Assembly: GCA_964491375.1 (NCBI GenBank)
Contig: CAZBGL010000350.1
Coordinates: forward strand, 1 to 5,608
Direction of reading: 5' to 3'
Length of the DNA: 5,608 bases
DNA from: CAZBGL01 sp964491375
GTDB lineage: Bacteria; Desulfobacterota; Deferrisomatia; Deferrisomatales; Deferrisomataceae
The notes beneath the pieces were generated by a model. The model had not been told where the DNA came from, did no database searches, and was given only the letters and a program-made list of their open reading frames with translations. Of the stretch, positions 1 through 4,684 are shown in pieces (within the stretch, counting starts at the first letter, position 1; each line of letters starts with the position of its first letter). The position numbers and the translations under genes were made by a program.

Positions 1-1
1 C

Positions 2-409
2 CCGGTCCTGCACCGGGCGCGGGGGCGGGGGCTCATGATCGGGGTGGACCTGAGGCCGCTCCCCGAGCGGAACATGGGCACCCGCGAGGTGGCCGGGTGG
101 TTCCAGCACCTGTGCGCCGAGGAAGGAGTCCACGTCAAGCCCATCGCCAAGGGCCGGGTGTTGCGGATCCTGCCGCCGCTCACTCTCAAGAGGAGCGACG
201 TGGACGCGGTTCTCCGGGCGTTCCGCTCGGCACTCGCGGCCATTTCCTCGGGAAAGGTGAAGGGGCCTCCTCCCCTGTCCCGCAACCGGTACACCCGGGC
301 TCTGGAAAGCCGCCGCCGCCGTTCCCGGATCAAGCGGATGGCCCTGCGGGTGTGGCGGTCGAGCCCCCAGGAACTCGTAGGTCGCATTGCCGCAGCACGA
401 GGAAGGTGA
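2..409 (+). CDS. Class III PLP-dependent aminotransferase, C-terminal part (5' truncated by window edge)
   Basis: The frame is open from the first bases of the window to a TGA at 407-409, so only the last 135 residues are visible. An in-frame ATG at 35 is probably internal, because the residues before it (RGRGLM then IGVDL) form the conserved strand of the C-terminal small domain of class III aminotransferases of the acetylornithine/GABA type. It is followed by GVHVKPIAKGRVLRILPPLT (visible residues 42-61) and the closing helix with DVDAVLRAF. The catalytic lysine and PLP-binding part lie upstream, outside the window. Such enzymes move an amino group between an amino donor and an aldehyde or keto acceptor in the cytoplasm; the substrate cannot be read here. 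In a polysaccharide locus it could supply an amino sugar or another amino precursor (inference). About 54 residues beyond the usual domain end form a tail with 17 Arg/Lys and only 2 Glu, which is odd. The next gene follows after 4 bases. Confidence 0.8.
   Translation, partial: PVLHRARGRGLMIGVDLRPLPERNMGTREVAGWFQHLCAEEGVHVKPIAKGRVLRILPPLTLKRSDVDAVLRAFRSALAAISSGKVKGPPPLSRNRYTRALESRRRRSRIKRMALRVWRSSPQELVGRIAAARGR
400..406 (+). promoter_or_regulatory. Shine-Dalgarno AGGAAGG that decides the start of the toroid gene
   Basis: AGGAAGG lies inside the last codons of the aminotransferase gene and is 7 bases upstream of GTG 414. An alternative TTG at 387 would lengthen the protein by 9 residues and overlap the upstream gene by 23 bases, but it lies before this site. 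GTG 414 is therefore the better start, and the two genes are probably translationally coupled. Confidence 0.6.
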
Positions 410-413
410 AGTC

Positions 414-1592
414 GTGGTTTCGCACTGGGTTGCCCAAGTGCTACGCGAATGGCTTGCCGCGTCCTTGCGCCGCCCTCCTTCCCCGGAGGCTTGCCTCCGG
501 GAAACCATCGGGTGGCTCATGCGCGCGCAGGATGCCACCCCGGACCCCGGGATCGCGCGAGCTTTCGACCTGCGCAGCGGCTGGCAGCCGTCGTATCCGG
601 AGACCACGGGCTACATCGTTCCCACTTTTCTTGCCTACGCGCGAGCCTATGGGGCGCCGTCGGCACGGGACCGGGCCGTGTCGATGGCGCGGTGGCTCCT
701 GGACGTCCAGCTGCCCTGCGGGGGTATCCCCGCCGGCACGGTAGAGCAGGTCGAAAAGGTCCCCACCGTGTTCAACACGGGCATGGTCATCCTGGGGTGG
801 ATCGCGGCGTGGGAGGAGACCGGGGATGAGGCGTTTCTCCACGCGGCCTGCCGGGCCGGAGAATGGCTTTGCGACATTCAGGACGACGACGGCGCGTGGC
901 GGCGCGGCGGGTCTCCCAGGGTCGGCAACCAGGTCAACACGTACAACGCCCGTGTGGCCTGGGCGTTGGCACAGCTTTTCCGGGTCACCGGTGATCGCGC
1001 GTTTTGCGATGCCGCCGTCCGCAACCTCCGGTGGGTTCTTTCCCAACAGCAAGAGAACGGGTGGTTCCGAAACAACGATTTTCGTCGAAACGATCGGCCG
1101 TGGATCCACACCATCGCCTATGCGGCGCGGGGGCTATTGGAGGGCGGTGTGGTGCTGGGAGACGAGGCGTTCGTGGCGGCTGCCCGCCGGACAGCCGATG
1201 CCGTGCTATCTACCCAGAAGCCCGACGGCCGCCTGGCGGCCCGCTACCGGGCGGACTGGACCGGAGAACAATGGGGAGGTTGCCTTCCGGGGCACGCCCA
1301 GATGGCAGTCCTGTGGTTCCGGCTCGGGAAAATCACCGGCGATGCCCGGTACGGCCGGGCGGCCCGCCGGACGCTGCTGTATCTCGTGCGTCACGTCAAC
1401 CTGAGGCACCGCCACCCGGGAATTCGGGGTGGGCTCAAGGGGTCCCACCCCATGTGGCGTCGCTATGGCCGGTACCAGTACCCGAACTGGGGGGCCAAGT
1501 TCCTGGCGGATGCATTGATGGCCCCCGGGAACTCCACCTCTGGAAGGCAAGGGGGCTCAGTTCCCGGGAAAATAGCCGCGGCTGGTCGGTGA
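414..1592 (+). CDS. VpsJ-like alpha/alpha-toroid protein of polysaccharide locus (six-hairpin glycosidase / terpenoid-cyclase-like fold)
   Basis: The product has 392 residues from GTG 414. It is built of repeated helix pairs, each ending in a Q-x-x-x-G turn like those of alpha/alpha-toroids: LLDVQLPCGG (95-104), LCDIQDDDGAW (152-162), VLSQQQENGW (208-217) and VLSTQKPDGR (264-273). The N-terminal SYPETTGY (60-67), a central HTIAYAARGLLEG (232-244) and a C-terminal NWGAKFLADAL (358-368) look like conserved core segments. From memory this resembles VpsJ-type proteins of exopolysaccharide clusters, often labelled polysaccharide biosynthesis protein or prenyltransferase-like. The fold is shared by polysaccharide lyases, glycoside hydrolases, sugar 2-epimerases and terpene cyclases, so the reaction is uncertain. 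I see no signal peptide or membrane segment, which favours a cytoplasmic protein. The last 24 residues, rich in Gly, Ser and Pro, lie beyond the apparent fold and overlap an inverted repeat. A role in processing or remodelling the polymer or its precursor is inference. Confidence 0.7.
   Translation: MVSHWVAQVLREWLAASLRRPPSPEACLRETIGWLMRAQDATPDPGIARAFDLRSGWQPSYPETTGYIVPTFLAYARAYGAPSARDRAVSMARWLLDVQLPCGGIPAGTVEQVEKVPTVFNTGMVILGWIAAWEETGDEAFLHAACRAGEWLCDIQDDDGAWRRGGSPRVGNQVNTYNARVAWALAQLFRVTGDRAFCDAAVRNLRWVLSQQQENGWFRNNDFRRNDRPWIHTIAYAARGLLEGGVVLGDEAFVAAARRTADAVLSTQKPDGRLAARYRADWTGEQWGGCLPGHAQMAVLWFRLGKITGDARYGRAARRTLLYLVRHVNLRHRHPGIRGGLKGSHPMWRRYGRYQYPNWGAKFLADALMAPGNSTSGRQGGSVPGKIAAAGR
482..501. 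repeat. Perfect 9-bp inverted repeat (hairpin) inside the toroid gene
   Basis: The arms CCCGGAGGC and GCCTCCGGG are separated by TT. As RNA this folds as an 8-bp GC-rich stem closed by G-C around a CUUG tetraloop. It lies about 70 bases after the start codon, within codons 23-30. No T-run follows, so it is not an intrinsic terminator. It may be no more than coding sequence in a GC-rich genome. Confidence 0.45.
1524..1568. repeat. 10-bp perfect inverted repeat at the 3' end of the toroid gene
   Basis: CCCGGGAACT at 1524-1533 is exactly complementary to AGTTCCCGGG at 1559-1568, with 25 bases between. It codes for the non-conserved C-terminal tail of the toroid protein. The right arm is followed by AAAAT rather than a T-run, so it is not a canonical rho-independent terminator on the plus strand. 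It could stabilise an mRNA end or be chance; CCCGGG is itself palindromic. Confidence 0.35.
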
Positions 1593-1628
1593 TGCTCCAG
1601 ATCCGAACACCACGAAGGGGTGCGGCCG

Positions 1629-1760
1629 TTGCCTTGGGCGTTTGACATAGGCGGACGGTTTCTGTGGGAGAGAGTACTGCGCCTGGCCCGGGGGGAGCGG
1701 TTGGCCGACGGCCGATGGTCCGCCGGGGTAGTCCGGTTGCACGGTGTTGGCGGGAGCTGA
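1629..1760 (+). CDS. Doubtful 43-residue reading frame filling the gap before the deacetylase
   Basis: The 169-base gap 1593-1761 is open in the same frame as the toroid gene, immediately after its stop codon, up to a TGA at 1758-1760. Possible starts are TTG 1629, with GAAGGGG 8 bases upstream, or GTG 1620, whose GAAGGG is directly adjacent and too close. The TTG version gives a 43-residue peptide with three Trp, beginning MPWAFDIGGRFLWERV. About three quarters of third codon positions are G or C, similar to or slightly below the neighbours. The TGA sits one base before the deacetylase ATG, an arrangement compatible with translational coupling. I recognise no family. It may be a small protein, a leader peptide, the remnant of a lost gene, or a chance open frame, which is common at this GC content. 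Confidence 0.18.
   Translation: MPWAFDIGGRFLWERVLRLARGERLADGRWSAGVVRLHGVGGS
1752..1756 (+). promoter_or_regulatory. Shine-Dalgarno GGGAG favouring ATG 1762
   Basis: GGGAG lies 5 bases upstream of ATG 1762. In-frame GTG 1744 and TTG 1747 would extend the deacetylase by six or five residues but lie upstream of this site, so ATG 1762 is preferred. Confidence 0.55.
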
Positions 1761-1761
1761 G

Positions 1762-2817
1762 ATGCCACACCGGAAACACACAACAGTGCTAACAGTTCCG
1801 GCAGAGAAACGGAAAGCCTTTATCCGGCGCTGCCTGGTCCGCCTCGGGGTGGCCCGTGTCCTGCGGCGGGCACTCCGGGGGAAACGCGCCGCCGTGCTCC
1901 GGTACCACGCGGTGGTCGATCCCCGGGCCGTGGACTACGCGGTGCCTTCGATCTGCATCGCCCCGGAGGACTTTGAAACCCAGGTGCGGTACATCGCCCG
2001 GCACTACACCGTAACCGACCTGGACACCCTGCACCGGTGCCTCGTGCATGGCGAACCCTTCCCCCCCGACGCGGTGGTGCTGACCTTTGACGACGGCTAC
2101 GCGGACAACTTCGAGGCCTTCCGGATCCTCCGGTCCCACGGCCTCACCGCCACCTTCTACGTGTGCACCGGTCCGCTGAACGGTACCGAACCGCTTTGGC
2201 TCCCCGAAGCGGTATACCGGTTCCGTAAAACCACGGCCCGGCGCATCCGAATCCGGGCGGGTTCGGCCGATCTGGACCTGCCCGTGGGCGACCCGGCCAC
2301 AACGGAGGCCTCCCTCAGGTCGTTCGTGCGCCTGGTGAAAACCCATCCCCGTGCGGTCCGCGACCAGGCCATGGAGGCCCTGCGGAGGGCCACCCGGGAC
2401 GTGGAGGACTGCGAGGCCCGGATGCGGCGCATCATGCTCACCTGGGATCAGGTGCGCGAAATGGCCGATGCCGGTATGACCATCGGCGGGCACACGGTGA
2501 CCCACCTGAACCTGCCCCACGCCGACCCCGGGGACGCCCGGGACGAAATCGTGGGTTGCAAGGAATCCATCGAGGCGGCTCTGGGGCGGGAGGTGCGGCA
2601 CTTCTCGTATCCGAACGGGGGCGGGTACGCGTACTTCGACGACCGCATCGTCTCCATGGTCCGCGGGGCCGGCTACGCGACCGCCACAACCTCGCAGAAC
2701 GGCGTGGTGCGCCCCGGAGGCGATCCCCTCCGGATGGAGCGCGTGCGCATCACGGAGAGCCTACCCGAACTCGTCTATGCCATCGACTGCGACCCCGTGG
2801 TGGAGTCGTGGCGATGA
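1762..2817 (+). CDS. Polysaccharide deacetylase (NodB homology domain, carbohydrate esterase 4 type)
   Basis: The product has 351 residues from ATG 1762. An N-terminal AVLRYHAVVDP segment leads into the NodB domain. Motif 1 is LTFDDGY with D110 and D111, and motif 2 is HTVTH with H244 and H248. In this family the second Asp and the two His bind the catalytic metal and the first Asp is the general base. Motif 3 is probably R279 with the following FSYPNGG. Between motifs 1 and 2 lies a long insert (about 145-235) containing LWLPEAVYRF and a charged helical stretch, as in many deacetylases of polysaccharide loci. The reaction is metal-dependent removal of N- or O-acetyl groups from a glycan. No signal peptide is evident, so a cytoplasmic or membrane-associated substrate such as a lipid-linked precursor is possible (inference). 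It is not obviously the longer DUF3473-bearing deacetylase typical of XrtA loci. Its stop codon overlaps the GNAT start (ATGA), which points to co-translation. Confidence 0.9.
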   Translation: MPHRKHTTVLTVPAEKRKAFIRRCLVRLGVARVLRRALRGKRAAVLRYHAVVDPRAVDYAVPSICIAPEDFETQVRYIARHYTVTDLDTLHRCLVHGEPFPPDAVVLTFDDGYADNFEAFRILRSHGLTATFYVCTGPLNGTEPLWLPEAVYRFRKTTARRIRIRAGSADLDLPVGDPATTEASLRSFVRLVKTHPRAVRDQAMEALRRATRDVEDCEARMRRIMLTWDQVREMADAGMTIGGHTVTHLNLPHADPGDARDEIVGCKESIEAALGREVRHFSYPNGGGYAYFDDRIVSMVRGAGYATATTSQNGVVRPGGDPLRMERVRITESLPELVYAIDCDPVVESWR

Positions 2818-3830
2818 GGGAACCGGCCCAGGCGACGGCGCCCCCGGTGTTCGAGTGCCGGCCCTTGCGAAGGGACGAGCTTTCGCAGGCCTTGGCGTTC
2901 CTGCGCGAGACGTTCCCCGCCGGGGCCCATCAGAACCGGCCGGGCTGGTTCGAGTGGCAGTACCTGAAGCACCCGGAACGGTTCCACGTCCAGATCTGCT
3001 GCCACCAGGGCCGCATCGTGGCCCTTTCCGGATTCCTCCCGTGCGTGGTGAACCTGGCGAGCCGTTCCGTGCGCGCGGCGTTCTCCACCAGCACCATGGT
3101 GCACCCGGCGTTCAGGCGGCAAGGCCTCGGGGCCTTGCTCCACCGGGCGCGCCTGGAAGCCTACGACGTGGCGCTCTCGTCGGGCCAGTCCGAGGCCAAC
3201 CGGAACCTGTACGCCAAAATGGGCTGGTCGGTTCTGGGCGGGTATTTCGAGGCCAGGGCGCGGAAGGGCCCGCCCCGGGCCCGGCGGCTTCGGGCGTTCG
3301 CCAAGGAAACGATCGCCTGGCTCGCATGGGGCCTGCGGCCGCCCGAGGCGCGCGGCCGGTACGCGCTGGTGCCGGACAAGGCCCGGGCCCATGCGTGGGC
3401 CGACCGCTGGGGATCACAGCGGTTTCCGGCGGGTGCGGCCGGTCCGATGCACGATGCCGCCTACGTGCAATGGCGTTACGGAGACCACCCCTACTTCCGA
3501 TACGAAATGTGTGTAGTGCACAGGGACTGCGACGAAATCGGGGCCGTGGTGTTCCGCCGAGATGCTCACGGGATCGTTTTCGTGGATGCGTACAGTGCGC
3601 CCGGGGCACTCCCCGCCGTGCTGGCCGGCATGGCTTCGGCGTCGGACGCATCGGTGCTTCGGGCCACGGCCACGGGGCGGTTCCTGGCCCGGGCCTTCCG
3701 CCGGGCCGGCTGGGCGGTGTTCACGGGCGGCTCGCTCCTGATCGGCGCCACCGGGAAGCCCGACCTCCAGAAGGCGCTTCGGGACGCGGACTGGAACTTT
3801 TTCGCCGGCGATTCGGACAAGGACCGCTGA
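2814..3830 (+). CDS. GNAT-family acyltransferase with a probable second, degenerate GNAT-like half
   Basis: The product has 338 residues. ATG 2814 overlaps the deacetylase stop by 4 bases, and GTGGAG about 8 bases upstream supports this start although the frame stays open further back. The first half carries the acetyl-CoA pyrophosphate-binding loop RRQGLG (101-106) after the strand STSTMVHPAF, and NLYAKMGW (131-138), whose Tyr (Y133) sits where many GNAT enzymes keep their general acid. The second half (about 170-338) repeats the W-x-Y-x-x-H-P pattern: W48-QYLKHP in the first half and W220-RYGDHP in the second, followed by similar strand patterns. It has no RRxGxG loop. This suggests an internal duplication with one active and one structural half. 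Acyl transfer from an acyl-CoA to an amine or hydroxyl of a sugar precursor is likely; acceptor and acyl group are unknown. Placement between a deacetylase and a kinase suggests glycan decoration (inference). Confidence 0.8.
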   Translation: MREPAQATAPPVFECRPLRRDELSQALAFLRETFPAGAHQNRPGWFEWQYLKHPERFHVQICCHQGRIVALSGFLPCVVNLASRSVRAAFSTSTMVHPAFRRQGLGALLHRARLEAYDVALSSGQSEANRNLYAKMGWSVLGGYFEARARKGPPRARRLRAFAKETIAWLAWGLRPPEARGRYALVPDKARAHAWADRWGSQRFPAGAAGPMHDAAYVQWRYGDHPYFRYEMCVVHRDCDEIGAVVFRRDAHGIVFVDAYSAPGALPAVLAGMASASDASVLRATATGRFLARAFRRAGWAVFTGGSLLIGATGKPDLQKALRDADWNFFAGDSDKDR

Positions 3831-3835
3831 AGGAG
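3830..3835 (+). promoter_or_regulatory. Shine-Dalgarno AAGGAG supporting a GTG start
   Basis: AAGGAG begins at the last base of the GNAT stop codon and sits 7 bases before GTG 3843. This near-consensus site fixes the non-ATG start of the kinase gene. Confidence 0.65.
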
Positions 3836-3842
3836 CGCGCAA

Positions 3843-4655
3843 GTGGCCACAGACGCCGTCCGGAGGGTGATCGAGCACCTCCAGAGCAACCCCGAGACCG
3901 CGGGGCTTGCGGGGCCCGTGTCGGTTCGGCTCGTGTTCTCGGACCTCCGGAAGCGTTCCTCCGAATTCCACCGGGTTCTGGTCCAGCACCGGCGGGGCGT
4001 GACCCCTTGCTGGATCAAGATCGTGAAAAACAAGCCCAGGGAGGACATCCACCGCTCGCTGACCAAACAGCACCGGGTCATGCGGGAGCTATGGGAGCAC
4101 TTTTCAGAGCACCCCGGCGGGGACCCATTGCTGGGCACGTGCAAGCCCCTGGCGCTGTTGCCGGAGTTCGACGCCCTGGTCACCCGCGAGTGCCGCGGAG
4201 AGCTCATGAACCGGGTACTGGTTCGGAGCATCCCGTGGTTCCATGGCCGGCGCATCCTGGAATACTGCCGGGGCGCCGGGGTGTGGCTGCGGCGGTTCCA
4301 CGAATACTACCGGCACGCTGGCCGCTCGGAGGAGGCCGACGGTTTTCCCACTCTGTGCCACACCGACTACAGCCCCCGGAACATCTTCGTTTCGCCGGGG
4401 CTGGTGGAGGTGATCGACTTCGTTGGGGTGAAAGAAGGCCGCTCGAACACCGACGTGGCCTTCTTCCTGGACTACATCCGGACCGCCCGCTTCAACGGGC
4501 TTTACTGGCGGGGCATCAAAAGGGAAATGGCCCGGGCCTTCCTTGCGGGGTACGAGAACGCGGCGCCCGTGGCGGCGGGGAATGCCCTACCGGCCGCTTC
4601 TGCGCGTGGTGCCGGTTCGTACTTTCGGGAAACGGAGTGCAGGGGGCGGGTGTAA
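3843..4655 (+). CDS. Phosphotransferase (kinase) of the aminoglycoside-phosphotransferase / lipopolysaccharide-kinase-like fold
   Basis: The product has 270 residues from GTG 3843. K59 in CWIKIVKNK is a good candidate for the ATP-anchoring lysine of the N-lobe. The C-lobe shows the catalytic loop H173-T-D175-YSPRN180, where the Asp is the expected catalytic base and the Asn a metal ligand, followed by VIDF with D192 as the second metal-binding Asp (DFG position). This is the signature of APH-type small-molecule kinases and related LPS/choline kinases. The reaction is transfer of the ATP gamma-phosphate to a hydroxyl, in this locus probably of a sugar or lipid-linked saccharide (inference); resistance to aminoglycosides is unlikely given the neighbours. 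The gene follows the GNAT gene by 12 bases. The last 32 residues, after FLAGYE, are Ala/Gly-rich and do not look like the usual end helix. Codon third positions become less GC-rich there, which may indicate a frameshift. Confidence 0.8.
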   Translation: MATDAVRRVIEHLQSNPETAGLAGPVSVRLVFSDLRKRSSEFHRVLVQHRRGVTPCWIKIVKNKPREDIHRSLTKQHRVMRELWEHFSEHPGGDPLLGTCKPLALLPEFDALVTRECRGELMNRVLVRSIPWFHGRRILEYCRGAGVWLRRFHEYYRHAGRSEEADGFPTLCHTDYSPRNIFVSPGLVEVIDFVGVKEGRSNTDVAFFLDYIRTARFNGLYWRGIKREMARAFLAGYENAAPVAAGNALPAASARGAGSYFRETECRGRV

Positions 4656-4660
4656 GGCCT

Positions 4661-4677
4661 GGTCTCCACGGGAGTCT
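4661..4677 (+). promoter_or_regulatory. Shine-Dalgarno of the glycosyltransferase gene, possibly within a small hairpin
   Basis: GGGAG at 4670-4674 lies 10 bases before ATG 4685, slightly long spacing. Its GGAG can pair with CTCC at 4664-4667 across an ACG loop, with two further pairs after a T-T mismatch. The hairpin is short and weak, so any effect on translation is speculative. Confidence 0.3.
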
Positions 4678-4684
4678 CTCGTTC

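Noticed and set aside
97..744. Plus-strand frame of 215 codons across the aminotransferase/toroid junction
   Set aside because: It overlaps two better-supported genes, is rich in Arg/Pro/Gly/Ser, and has no family signature.
441..1109. Long minus-strand open frame opposite the toroid gene (222 codons)
   Set aside because: It mirrors a well-supported plus-strand gene in GC-rich DNA. Its translation is Pro/Arg/Gly-rich with no recognisable motif.
1559..1585. Intrinsic terminator at the end of the toroid gene
   Set aside because: The palindromes TTCCCGGGAA and AGCCGCGGCT have no following T-run on the plus strand.
1642..1678. TTGACA at 1642-1647 as a -35 promoter element
   Set aside because: At 16-18 bases downstream the sequence is G-rich (around TGGGAG), with nothing resembling TATAAT. 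A promoter in the gap remains possible but is not supported by this match alone.
1789..2601. Minus-strand open frame of 270 codons opposite the deacetylase
   Set aside because: Antisense shadow of a gene whose NodB motifs are clear; the product is a low-complexity Gly/His/Pro/Val composition.
3266..3282. GGGCCCG-CCC-CGGGCCC hairpin in the GNAT gene
   Set aside because: Low-complexity G/C palindrome in coding sequence with a 3-base loop. Its presence shows that such stems arise easily here and tempers the other hairpin findings.
3843..4655. Aminoglycoside resistance kinase
   Set aside because: The fold signature is shared, but the gene is embedded in a polysaccharide operon and nothing points to a mobile resistance context.
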